DNA of 15,242 nt from an uncultured Clostridia bacterium (GTDB lineage Bacteria > Bacillota > Clostridia > Oscillospirales > Acutalibacteraceae). Of the stretch, positions 5,298-12,906 are shown piece by piece. The position numbers and the translations under genes were made by a program. The stretch is from NCBI GenBank assembly GCA_937919155.1, contig CALFPM010000114.1, forward strand, positions 1 through 15,242, read 5' to 3'. The stretch's first letter is position 1. Each line of letters opens with the position of its first letter. The notes below the pieces were generated by a model. That model saw only the letters and a program-made list of their open reading frames with translations. It was not told where the DNA came from and searched no databases.

Positions 5298-7208
5298 TTA
5301 GACTGTCTTGAACAGCTGAATAATTGTTCTGTTCATTCCGAAAAGATTCTTGAAGAATGAAACTATCTTCTGCCAGATTCCTGCCTTTGAAGTTACATTC
5401 TGTGAATCGCTTATTTCACCTGCTGAGTTGGAAAGCGGATTACCGTTTCCGTCAACAACCTTTGCGGTAACTGTTACTGTTCCGCTTGATGTTGATTTCA
5501 GCTCACAAACCGAGCCGTCAGCATTCTGACTCATTGAAACACCGTTCCCCTGAACTTCCCACATAACATATGCGCCGGCGGGCATATTTGCGGTTTCTGC
5601 GGTAAGGCGGAGTGTTTCACCGTATTTGATTGTTGTTGAACCGGGATTTCTCTTTATTTTCACCGTTGCCGCAACATCAAACTTTGCGGTCAAAGTCACA
5701 TTTCCCGCAGGCATTGTTGAGGAAACAGCCTCTGTCCAGCCTGTGAATGCATAACCCTGAACAACGGGTGTTGCAGGCTTGTTGATTTCAGCACCGTAGC
5801 GGTATTCGGTTTCCGTCTGCACACCGTTCACAACAGTTGTGAACTTATAAACTTTTCTGTCACAATAAACCTTGAGCACAAGGGAGCCGTCTGCAGAAAT
5901 GACGCCGCTGAAAACGCTCTTTTCTTCGTTAATCTCAAATCCCTCGGGTGCAGCATATTCATAGGATACTGTTTCGCCTGTTGTGCCTTCGTATGCAGTT
6001 GTTGTGAGATTATAAGTGCCGTCAGCCATCATAAGATAAGTTTCAACGGTATAAGCAACATCCGATGACGCAATCCACTGTGCATAGAATGTCTTGTCCT
6101 GCTCACTCATTTTGCCGAGATTTTCAATAATCTCACCGTTTTCGCTCTCTGCCCAGCCTGCAAATACATAGCCCTGCATTTCGGGTGTTTCGGCAGGAAT
6201 TATATCTGCATCATAATCAACGGAAACAGCTTTTTCCGTGCTTCCGTCCGCATATGCACCGCCGTTTGCATTAAATGTTGCGGTGTAGCTGTTAACCTGC
6301 CAGTTTGCGGTGAATTCAAGAGCTTCCGCAGGCATTGTTGAGGGAATTTCAGCATCCCAACCTGCAAAGGTGTAGCCTGTTCTTGCGGGTATTTCAAACG
6401 CGGGAATATCCTCGTAAGCTGCAACAGACACGGTGAGTATCTCTGCACCGCCTGCAAATGAACCGCCGTTTGCGTTCAGCTTCACATCATAGAACTGAGG
6501 CACAAGAGTGTTGGCGATAACACTGATTTTGCCCGCTTCAACAACAGGTGTGCCTTCGTACCACATTTGAGCCGCAACAACTGTTGTGAGGTCATTGGAA
6601 GCTTCGGGGGCATAGGGAAAATTGATAATTCCTCTTTTGTTTGTTACTGTCATTGCCGTTTTGGGAAGAACGGTGCACTCAAAGCTTTCGCCTTTTTTGC
6701 CCTCCAGAACGGTCATATCAACCTCAAAAATCCAATCCGAATCATCATACTGAATACATCCGTAAGTAATAATCGAACCAACGATGAACGAATATTTCTC
6801 AACTTCTTCATCCGTAATGTTTCCGTATCCGTACTGCATCTCTGCGGCTTTTGTGCCGTGAGCACCTCTTGAAAGCTGAATACTGTTATAGACAAAATCA
6901 CTGTCGGTGTTCAGTTCAAGAGGAATTGCGGAACCGTTTTCGGGAAGATCTGCAACAACCGAAGATTTGTCATAAGCAAGCATAAAGTTTGCAGGACCCG
7001 AAACATAGTTTGTGGCAATATAAACTCTCATCTTGAGCTTTTCACCGCCCGATGCCGTTGTTACGGGCACCCACTCATCTGTTTCTGCGTCATAACTGCA
7101 AAATTCTGTTCTGATTGTATAGTTTCTGTCTGTTTCTGCCATTGCAAGCGGCACAATGCCGATAACCATAAGCAGAACCAGAACAACGGACAACGCTTTT
7201 TTCATCAT
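5298..7208 (-). CDS. Secreted InlB B-repeat (Listeria-Bacteroides repeat) protein
   Basis: A 636-residue exported, modular protein. Residues 1-24 are a signal peptide (cleavage near LAMA|ET). Residues 26-235 form a beta-rich domain that recalls cohesin-like modules (VYIATNYVSGPANFMLAYD), an uncertain call. Three InlB B-type/Flg_new repeats follow: about 240-303 (LNANGGSF ... GYTFAGWDAEIP), 306-378 (FNANGGAY ... GYVFAGWAE) and a shorter one at 452-510 (GYAFTGWTE). Between the second and third lies a MucBP-like stretch (383-450, TVETYLMMADGTY). Residues 514-605 resemble a bacterial Ig-like (Big_2) domain. The end (611-636) is an aromatic, basic helix, IWQKIVSFFKNLF. No LPxTG sorting motif or S-layer homology domain is seen, so how it is held at the surface is unclear. 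ATG at 7208 with AAGGAG eight bases upstream; a second ATG follows directly. Likely an adhesin or matrix protein (inference). Confidence 0.9.
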   Translation of the reverse strand: MMKKALSVVLVLLMVIGIVPLAMAETDRNYTIRTEFCSYDAETDEWVPVTTASGGEKLKMRVYIATNYVSGPANFMLAYDKSSVVADLPENGSAIPLELNTDSDFVYNSIQLSRGAHGTKAAEMQYGYGNITDEEVEKYSFIVGSIITYGCIQYDDSDWIFEVDMTVLEGKKGESFECTVLPKTAMTVTNKRGIINFPYAPEASNDLTTVVAAQMWYEGTPVVEAGKISVIANTLVPQFYDVKLNANGGSFAGGAEILTVSVAAYEDIPAFEIPARTGYTFAGWDAEIPSTMPAEALEFTANWQVNSYTATFNANGGAYADGSTEKAVSVDYDADIIPAETPEMQGYVFAGWAESENGEIIENLGKMSEQDKTFYAQWIASSDVAYTVETYLMMADGTYNLTTTAYEGTTGETVSYEYAAPEGFEINEEKSVFSGVISADGSLVLKVYCDRKVYKFTTVVNGVQTETEYRYGAEINKPATPVVQGYAFTGWTEAVSSTMPAGNVTLTAKFDVAATVKIKRNPGSTTIKYGETLRLTAETANMPAGAYVMWEVQGNGVSMSQNADGSVCELKSTSSGTVTVTAKVVDGNGNPLSNSAGEISDSQNVTSKAGIWQKIVSFFKNLFGMNRTIIQLFKTV

Positions 7209-7220
7209 AATGTTCTCTCC

Positions 7221-8237
7221 TTAAAGCAAATCGGCGAAAAGCTTGATGTTTGAAGCTTCAAGTTTCAGTTCGCCCGACTGCTCTTTCTTGACGATTTCAA
7301 CTATTCTGTCGTTGATGGGTGTTGGAACTCCGCACTTCTTACCCCATTCGCACACAACGCCGTTGATTGCATCGATTTCACAGGGCTTGCCGTTGCGAAG
7401 GTCCTGAAGCATTGAGGGAATGATATCCTTATGCTTTTTCATTGCAACGGGAACAAGAAGCTGCGAAACAGCCCGCTTAACGGGATTTGTATAATAGAAA
7501 AGACCGACAATGTTTTTGCCCTGCACGGGAGCGAACTCCGCACCTGCAGCGTGGCCTACATCAATGCATTCTTTCATGCAGCGCACTGCAACCTTGCGTG
7601 CAAATGAATCGCCTGTAACCGTGCCGAAAGTGCCGCCCATAACAGTGCCGAGGCCTGAGAAAGTGGCATTGATAAGGAGCTTTGACCATCTTGTGCCGAT
7701 AAGGTTTTCTTCAAAGTGAACGGGACACATTTTCTCGAGAAGTTCTGTGACCGTCTTAACCTGAGCATCGGTAATACCTTCCATTTTTCCCATATGGTAT
7801 GAAAGGCTGTCAGGCTCGCTTGTGAGCACGCATTCACCGGGAGCGGCAAGATTTGCGCCCCATTCAACAGCGCAACCCATTGTGTGCTCCTTGCCGATAA
7901 TTTCGGCAATACCGGGTTCGGGGATGCCGTTCTGAAGAGTAACGATAACACCGTCATCGGTAAGGAAAGGCTTGAGGAATGCAACAACCTCGGGGTTGTG
8001 GAGCTGCTTTGTCATAAGGAAAATAACGCTGTATTTTCCGCTCATTTCATCGGGTGTGATTGCCTTTACGGGAACTGTCATTTCCACTGTGCCTGTAATG
8101 TGAGCGCCTTTTTCGTTGAGAGCGGCAACGTGAGCCTTGTTGCGGTTAACAAGCTCAACATCAACGCCGTTTTTAGTCATATAAGCGCCAAGCACCGTAC
8201 CAAGTGAACCTGCGCCGTAAATTGCTACTTTTTCCAT
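7221..8237 (-). CDS. Ketopantoate reductase family protein (PanE/ApbA)
   Basis: A 338-residue NAD(P)H-dependent reductase of the 2-dehydropantoate 2-reductase family, which makes pantoate for coenzyme A. The Rossmann motif G8-A-G-S-L-G13 opens the protein, followed by LQNGIPEP at the end of the nucleotide-binding domain, then RWSKLLINATFSGLGTVMGG with the expected catalytic Lys, and the C-terminal signature PSMLQDLRNGKPCEIDAINGVV. Start: the ATG at 8237 has AAGGAG at good distance, while the ATG at 8282 lies inside the upstream gene and has no site. It starts 13 nt after the GH43 stop and its own stop lies 12 nt before the next gene. No panB or panC is near; many clostridial paralogs of this family have other 2-oxoacid substrates, so panE is not assigned. 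Confidence 0.9.
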   Translation of the reverse strand: MEKVAIYGAGSLGTVLGAYMTKNGVDVELVNRNKAHVAALNEKGAHITGTVEMTVPVKAITPDEMSGKYSVIFLMTKQLHNPEVVAFLKPFLTDDGVIVTLQNGIPEPGIAEIIGKEHTMGCAVEWGANLAAPGECVLTSEPDSLSYHMGKMEGITDAQVKTVTELLEKMCPVHFEENLIGTRWSKLLINATFSGLGTVMGGTFGTVTGDSFARKVAVRCMKECIDVGHAAGAEFAPVQGKNIVGLFYYTNPVKRAVSQLLVPVAMKKHKDIIPSMLQDLRNGKPCEIDAINGVVCEWGKKCGVPTPINDRIVEIVKKEQSGELKLEASNIKLFADLL

Positions 8238-8250
8238 AAGTAAATCTCCT

Positions 8251-9174
8251 TTATATTCCGAAAGCTTCAACAAGCTTTTCATATTCTTCGTCTGTTACGG
8301 CAACAACCGAACCGTGGCGCGGTCTTACGCCGTCAAAGCTGTATTCTGCGGGGTCAACAGCCTTGAAATTTTCCATATCATCAGTTATCTGCATAAAGAA
8401 ATTGCCTGTGCCGTATTCATCCATTATCATAATCCAATAATCCGTGCCTGTGACACGGTACATCGAACTGCCCTCGACTCCGTGCTCCGAAAGTGATACC
8501 ACAACAGGACAGTCTTCATAAGGACCGTTCAGATTTTTCGACCTGACATAGGCAATGGTCTGGTCTTCATCGTGCTTGAAATAGAGGTAATAGTAACCGT
8601 TTTTGTATGTTATGTCACCGTCTATTGTCTGAATTCCCTTGCGCTCATAAAGCAGCTGAGGCACCGTTATGTTTTTAAAATCATCGGTGTAGGCATAATA
8701 CATTGCGGCAACATCATTTTCCTCAGTTGAGTTTGCCCAATAAACCATATATCTGCCCGCATTTTCATCCCAAATTGCCTGAGGCGCCCAGGCGCGGGTT
8801 GTATTTGCGAACTCACCGCCCGAATCACGGATATCAATTATGGTTTCATCTGTCCAATTAATAAGATCAGCGGATTTCCAGGTGACAAGAGCGTGGTTCG
8901 ATGTCCAGCCCTCGGCGCACTTCATATCCGTGCCGATTATATAGTAAAATCCGTCCTGCCCTTTCATAATGTACGGGTCACGCACACATTTTTTGCCCTT
9001 TGTCTGAGTTATGACAGGTCTGTTACCGTTGAGGGGACTGAAATTGAACCCGTCTCTGCTCAGGGCAAAATGAATTCTCTCCTCCCCTTCGCCGTTTCCG
9101 ACAAAATGGCAGAAAAGATATCCGCCCGAAAGGCTTTTGACAGGCTGACCAAAATCCGAATTGCGACTGTTCAT
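8251..9174 (-). CDS. Glycoside hydrolase family 43-like protein
   Basis: A 307-residue five-bladed beta-propeller enzyme of the GH43/clan GH-F type, which usually removes arabinose or xylose units from plant polysaccharides. Visible blades and motifs: FALSRDGFNF, VRDPYIM (65-70), RAWAPQAIWD (127-136), IDGDITYKNGYYYLYF (184-199), and VEGSSMYR (233-240), where E234 fits the catalytic acid; RPRHGSV closes the propeller. There is no signal peptide and no binding module, so it acts inside the cell, on short imported oligosaccharides. Start: ATG at 9174 with GGAGG 9 nt upstream; an in-frame TTG at 9183 touches that site and is rejected. It is first in the operon that runs to 4458. No sugar transporter or regulator is adjacent, which is unusual for such a gene. 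Confidence 0.88.
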   Translation of the reverse strand: MNSRNSDFGQPVKSLSGGYLFCHFVGNGEGEERIHFALSRDGFNFSPLNGNRPVITQTKGKKCVRDPYIMKGQDGFYYIIGTDMKCAEGWTSNHALVTWKSADLINWTDETIIDIRDSGGEFANTTRAWAPQAIWDENAGRYMVYWANSTEENDVAAMYYAYTDDFKNITVPQLLYERKGIQTIDGDITYKNGYYYLYFKHDEDQTIAYVRSKNLNGPYEDCPVVVSLSEHGVEGSSMYRVTGTDYWIMIMDEYGTGNFFMQITDDMENFKAVDPAEYSFDGVRPRHGSVVAVTDEEYEKLVEAFGI

Positions 9175-9224
9175 AGGTATCAACCTCCAATCATTTATTT
9201 TAACATATAAATACGCCTTTTTCC

Positions 9225-9269
9225 GATATGCACAATAACCAAATTTTGATATTTTATTTTGTGCATATC
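9225..9269. promoter_or_regulatory. Inverted repeat (operator candidate) between divergent operons
   Basis: GATATGCACAA (9225-9235) and TTGTGCATATC (9259-9269) are perfect 11-bp inverted arms, 23 nt apart (34 nt centre to centre, about three helical turns). The left arm contains TTGTGC on the minus strand, a possible weak -35 for the GH43 operon with TATTTA 16 nt downstream; the right arm sits 21 nt upstream of the plus-strand -35 box. The placement fits a regulator shared by both directions, which is inference. Confidence 0.45.
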
Positions 9270-9290
9270 ATCGAAAAACAATGTTAATCC

Positions 9291-9319
9291 TTGTTGTGGC
9301 AAAAAAATGGTGATATAAT
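9291..9319 (+). promoter_or_regulatory. Extended -10 promoter of the first metallophosphoesterase gene
   Basis: TTGTTG (9291-9296), 17-nt spacer, TATAAT (9314-9319), with TG one base before the -10 box (TGATATAAT), the extended -10 form. The start codon is at 9357. Confidence 0.75.
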
Positions 9320-9356
9320 GTGTGAGATATTTTATATTATAAGGAGATTTTGTACT

Positions 9357-10544
9357 ATGAAAAAAGCAATTTCCGTAATTCTCGCAGTCATCCTTGCGTT
9401 TGGCATGCTTGTTACCGCAGGCGCATCAAATGCAGACACAAAACTTCAGTTCGGCAGTGACGGCAATTTCCGCATTATGCAGATTTCCGACATTCAGGAC
9501 GGAACTCTTCTCACTCCCGCAACAAAGAAGTTCATTAAAGAAGTTGTTGTTGACGCTCAGCCTGACCTTATTGTTCTCACAGGCGACAACATTTCTGCAG
9601 GCTCAGCAACACTGGGCACAGAAGCAATCGACAAGCTCCTCGTTAAAACAGCTATCAACAACTATATGTCAGTTTTTGAAGAAATCGGCGTTCCCGTTGC
9701 AGTTACTTTCGGCAACCACGATGCAGAAGAAAAAGTTTCAAAAGAATATCAGATGGAAGTTTATGCCTCATACGACTACTGTGTTGCAATTGATGAAGGT
9801 GACGCAATCTACGGCTGCGGCACATACAATCTTCCCATCTACTCATCAAAGGATGCTTCCAAAATCGCATACAACCTCTGGATGATCGACTCAAACATGT
9901 ATGACGAAGAAAGAGGCGGATACGATTACGTTCATCAGGATCAGCTTGATTGGTATGTAAAGACTTCAAACGAACTCAAGGAACAGAACGGCGGCAAGGT
10001 TGTTCCCTCAATGATGTTCCAGCACATCATCGTTAACGAAATTTACGATGTTATCGTTGAAGTTCCCGAAAGCGAAAAGGACAGCTATGAGTATGTTGAG
10101 GTTGAGAATGAAGACGGCTCAATCACATACAATGCAATCAAGCCCGAAGTTCTTAAGAAAGGCGTTATCAACGAAATGCCCTGTCCTTCAACATACAACG
10201 GCGGTCAGTTTGACACAATCGTTGCTCAGGGCGATGTTGTTGCAATGTTCTTCGGTCACGACCACAAGAACACATTCGAAGTAAGCCACAAAGGCGTTGA
10301 CCTTGTTAACACTCCCACAGCAGGCTTCGGTTCATACGGCGACTACGGCAGAGGCGTAAGAGTCATTGACATCAACGAAAACTCAACCGATTACAAAACC
10401 GAAATCATTGAATACGTTGATTTCTATGCAGACGACCAGGCAATGCTTGCTCAGTATGACCTTTATGCAAACGAGTCATCCGTTGGCGCAGTAATCGCAG
10501 CATTCTTCAAAACAATCTGGTTCTCAATCATCAATCTCTTCTGA
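9357..10544 (+). CDS. Secreted metallophosphoesterase (calcineurin-like), DIQ variant
   Basis: A 395-residue exported phosphoesterase. Residues 1-26 are a signal peptide. Calcineurin-like motifs follow in order: QISDIQDG (D45-I-Q47), LTGDN (76-78), FGNHD (119-122), MFQHI (H223) and FFGHDHKN (300-303). The first motif is D-x-Q where most family members have D-x-H, so one metal-site His is replaced by Gln; I recall this form in other clostridial secreted members but cannot prove it here. The spacing of the other motifs recalls the Dcr2-like or purple-phosphatase-like group. The last residues (VIAAFFKTIWFSIINLF) are strongly hydrophobic and could tether the protein to the membrane. ATG at 9357 with AAGGAGA upstream; a TTG-started extension of 22 codons would begin inside the -35 box and is rejected. 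Substrate unknown: phosphomonoester, phosphodiester or nucleotide outside the cell. Single gene, ending at the hairpin at 10554-10583. Confidence 0.9.
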   Translation: MKKAISVILAVILAFGMLVTAGASNADTKLQFGSDGNFRIMQISDIQDGTLLTPATKKFIKEVVVDAQPDLIVLTGDNISAGSATLGTEAIDKLLVKTAINNYMSVFEEIGVPVAVTFGNHDAEEKVSKEYQMEVYASYDYCVAIDEGDAIYGCGTYNLPIYSSKDASKIAYNLWMIDSNMYDEERGGYDYVHQDQLDWYVKTSNELKEQNGGKVVPSMMFQHIIVNEIYDVIVEVPESEKDSYEYVEVENEDGSITYNAIKPEVLKKGVINEMPCPSTYNGGQFDTIVAQGDVVAMFFGHDHKNTFEVSHKGVDLVNTPTAGFGSYGDYGRGVRVIDINENSTDYKTEIIEYVDFYADDQAMLAQYDLYANESSVGAVIAAFFKTIWFSIINLF

Positions 10545-10553
10545 TTGAATTTC

Positions 10554-10583
10554 AGGCGCAGCCGTTAATGCTGCGCCTTTTTT
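10554..10583 (+). terminator. Rho-independent terminator after the first metallophosphoesterase gene
   Basis: GGCGCAGC pairs with GCTGCGCC around CGTTAAT and is followed by six T. It starts 10 nt after the stop codon. No clear promoter is seen in the 30 nt before the next gene, so part of its transcription may come from read-through. Confidence 0.92.
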
Positions 10584-10613
10584 AAAATAAACATTTGCGG
10601 GAGGCAAAGAGAA

Positions 10614-11861
10614 ATGAAAAAGAAAAAAGCTTTGCGTGTTCTTTCGGTTATTCTTGCGGTAATTGTTGCCATTGCGGGTGTAACAGCCGTTGTAAACACC
10701 GTTTTGCTTGATTCAAACATAAAAACAGCGCACCAATTCCCCGCCGTTGACACAGAGCTTAAAGTTGAAGACATAGGCAACGGTGTTTGGAACATTTATT
10801 CAGACAGCGAACTCAAAGTTATGCAGCTCACGGATATTCATCTGGGCGGAGGCTGGATGTCGGTTAAAAAGGATGTTATGGCACTCAATGCGGTTGCTGC
10901 AATGATAAAAGCGGAGAATCCCGATTTTGTTATTATCTCGGGAGATATGGCCTATCCCGTTCCTTTCCAGGCAGGCACATTCAACAACAAATCAGGAGCA
11001 AAACTCCTTGCCGAGCTTATGGAAACACTTGGCGTTTATTGGACCGCAACCTACGGCAACCACGACACCGAAGCATACAGCTATTTTGACCGCGAAGACA
11101 TTACAGAATTCTATTCACAGTATCCCCACTGCCTTATGCGTAAAGGTGCGGAAGGCATTGACGGCTACGGCAATCAGGTTTTCAATGTTATAAACTCAAA
11201 GGGTCTGATTACTCGCTCACTTTTCACAATCGACTCCCACTCATATGTTGACGGCGATATTCTCGGCATCTTCTGGAAATACGACAATGTTCACGAAAAT
11301 CAGATTGAGTGGTACAGAAGCATGGTTGAAGAAAACAATAAATATAATGAGTTCAGAATGCTTGCTTCAAGCGACTCGCACTTTATGGAAGATAACCTTC
11401 AGCTTCTCAAAGTGCCTTCAACAGTTTTCCTCCACATTCCCCTTGAAGAATACAAAACCGCTTGGACGGAATATACGGAAAACGGCTGTGCCGACACTGA
11501 AAATGTAAAATATAATTACGGCAAAGCAGGAGAATCGGACAGAATTGTTTATCACGGAATTCACGGCGACAATTTCTTTGAAACCATGCTTGAACTCGGC
11601 AGCACAGACAGCGTTTTCTGCGGTCACGACCATCTTAACGGTTTTTCTCTGAACTATAAGGGCATCGACCTCAACTATTCATACAGCGTTGATTACCTTG
11701 CTTACAGCGGAATTTCAAAGCTCGGTTCACAGAGAGGCTGCACGGTGATGACAATTGACGAAAACGGCGTTTTTGAATATCATGCCGAAAATTATTATCA
11801 GGATAAATATGCGTCCTATCTCGAAAAAGAAGAAGTTACAATGCAGGAGCTTGGTCAATGA
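10614..11861 (+). CDS. Membrane-anchored metallophosphoesterase (calcineurin-like)
   Basis: A 415-residue phosphoesterase with an N-terminal membrane anchor: KKKK followed by a hydrophobic helix at about 8-32 with no clear cleavage site, so the catalytic domain should face outward. The motif set is complete: LTDIHLGGG (D74-x-H76), ISGDMAY (110-111), TYGNHD (148-151), VFLHIPL and FCGHDHLNG. This is the canonical D-x-H form, in contrast with the neighbour upstream, and the two proteins are alike only in the motifs and general layout, so they are distant paralogs rather than a recent duplication. ATG at 10614 with GGGAGG upstream. Its stop codon overlaps the start of the patatin-like gene in an ATGA, which suggests coupled translation and a shared process. 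Substrate unknown. Confidence 0.9.
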   Translation: MKKKKALRVLSVILAVIVAIAGVTAVVNTVLLDSNIKTAHQFPAVDTELKVEDIGNGVWNIYSDSELKVMQLTDIHLGGGWMSVKKDVMALNAVAAMIKAENPDFVIISGDMAYPVPFQAGTFNNKSGAKLLAELMETLGVYWTATYGNHDTEAYSYFDREDITEFYSQYPHCLMRKGAEGIDGYGNQVFNVINSKGLITRSLFTIDSHSYVDGDILGIFWKYDNVHENQIEWYRSMVEENNKYNEFRMLASSDSHFMEDNLQLLKVPSTVFLHIPLEEYKTAWTEYTENGCADTENVKYNYGKAGESDRIVYHGIHGDNFFETMLELGSTDSVFCGHDHLNGFSLNYKGIDLNYSYSVDYLAYSGISKLGSQRGCTVMTIDENGVFEYHAENYYQDKYASYLEKEEVTMQELGQ

Positions 11862-12703
11862 AAACAGGTCTTATTCTTGAGGGCGGCGGAATGCGCGGCC
11901 TTTTCAGCGCAGGCGTTATTGACGTCTTTATGGAAAACGGAATTGAGTTTGATGCCGCAATAGGCGTTTCCGCAGGCGCGGCTTTCGGCTGCAACTATAA
12001 ATCGAGGCAAATCGGCAGGGTTATCCGCTACAACAAGCGTTTTGCAAAAGACCCCCGTTTCTGCAGTTTCAGGTCACTCATCAAAACAGGAAACCTCTTC
12101 GGTGCGGAATTCTGCTATCACACCATTCCCGACACAATTGACATTTTCGACACTGAAGCATATGTCAGAAATCCCATGGATTTTTATGTTGTGGTGACGG
12201 ATGTTGAAACAGGAGAAGCCGTTTATATCAATTCCGATGAAGCGGGTAACGATGCTCTTGAATTTTTCAGAGCATCGGCATCAATGCCCATTGTTTCAAA
12301 GCCTGTAGAAATCAGAGGCAAAAAATATCTTGACGGAGGAATCGCGGATTCCGTGCCTTTGCAGTATTTCGAAAGCATAGGCTTCAAAAAGAATGTGATT
12401 ATTCTCACTCAGCCTCGCGGTTTTGTCAAAAAGCCCAGTTCTGCGGCAAAAATCATAAAACATGTTCTGAAAGAATATCCCATGATTGCAAAGGTTATGG
12501 AAAAACGCCATGACGAATATAACGAAACTCTTGCACTCATTGCCGAAAGAGAAAAAGCGGGAGACGTTCTTGTGATACAACCCGATGCACCGCTCGAAAT
12601 AGGAAGAATTGAACACAACCCCGATGTTATGCAAAAGGCTTATGACCAGGGCAGAGCAGTTGCACTGAGGATGCTCGATGAGATTAAAAACTTCATAAAA
12701 TAA
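11858..12703 (+). CDS. Patatin-like phospholipase (YjjU/RssA type)
   Basis: A 281-residue serine hydrolase of the patatin family, which cleaves acyl chains from phospholipids or other lipids. The oxyanion loop GGGMRG (9-14), the nucleophile S38 in GVSAGA, and D159 in LDGG (catalytic dyad Asp) are all present, and the length matches small bacterial patatins of the YjjU type. There is no signal peptide, so the enzyme is cytoplasmic or on the inner face of the membrane. The ATG at 11858 overlaps the stop of the preceding phosphoesterase gene by 4 nt; GGAGCTTGGTC upstream is a weak ribosome site, so translation probably depends on coupling. A joint role in lipid or phospholipid turnover with the membrane-anchored phosphoesterase is inferred from this arrangement, without direct proof. 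Confidence 0.92.
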   Translation: MKTGLILEGGGMRGLFSAGVIDVFMENGIEFDAAIGVSAGAAFGCNYKSRQIGRVIRYNKRFAKDPRFCSFRSLIKTGNLFGAEFCYHTIPDTIDIFDTEAYVRNPMDFYVVVTDVETGEAVYINSDEAGNDALEFFRASASMPIVSKPVEIRGKKYLDGGIADSVPLQYFESIGFKKNVIILTQPRGFVKKPSSAAKIIKHVLKEYPMIAKVMEKRHDEYNETLALIAEREKAGDVLVIQPDAPLEIGRIEHNPDVMQKAYDQGRAVALRMLDEIKNFIK

Positions 12704-12705
12704 TT

Positions 12706-12734
12706 AAAACCCGACAGAAATTCTGTCGGGTTTT
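12706..12734. terminator. Bidirectional terminator between patatin-like and FeoB-partner genes
   Basis: AAAACCCGACAGAA (12706-12719) and TTCTGTCGGGTTTT (12721-12734) form a perfect inverted repeat, ending in T-runs on both strands. The convergent genes stop at 12703 and 12743. Confidence 0.93.
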
Positions 12735-12742
12735 CTGTTTAT

Positions 12743-12892
12743 CTATTCGCTTTTGCTGCCGCAGTTGCCGCCGCAGGACTTTCCGTAAGGGCAACCGATA
12801 CATTTATTGCCTTTTTTCTTTTGCTTGTATATATATCCTGCCGCAAGGCAAATGATAACCGCAACAACGGCAATGACAATAATATTTTCCAT
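12743..12892 (-). CDS. FeoB-associated Cys-rich membrane protein (49 aa)
   Basis: A 49-residue protein read directly from the minus strand: one N-terminal membrane helix (MENIIVIAVVAVIICLAAGY), a basic turn (KQKKKGNK), and a Cys-rich tail (CIGCPYGKSCGGNCGSKSE) with C31, C34, C40 and C44. This matches the small FeoB-associated Cys-rich proteins of Clostridia, thought to help ferrous iron transport, possibly by binding Fe(II) at the inner face; the exact role is not established. The ATG at 12892 is preceded by CAGGAG, 8 nt away. It begins 14 nt after the FeoB stop codon, so the two are one operon. The stop is TAG, followed by the shared terminator. Confidence 0.92.
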   Translation of the reverse strand: MENIIVIAVVAVIICLAAGYIYKQKKKGNKCIGCPYGKSCGGNCGSKSE

Positions 12893-12906
12893 AGTTTTTT
12901 CTCCTG

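Noticed and set aside
5298..7208. B-repeats considered as recent DNA tandem duplications
   Set aside because: The repeats are alike only in key protein positions (NANGG, GYxFxGW); the spacing differs and the DNA has diverged, so they are old domain repeats.
9394..9885. 163-codon plus-strand frame inside the first metallophosphoesterase gene
   Set aside because: Low-complexity product rich in Q, S and L, in a shifted frame over the signal peptide and catalytic motifs of the true gene; no ribosome site.
12296..12634. 112-codon minus-strand frame inside the patatin-like gene
   Set aside because: It is antisense to a complete, motif-bearing gene and has no promoter, ribosome site or recognisable product.
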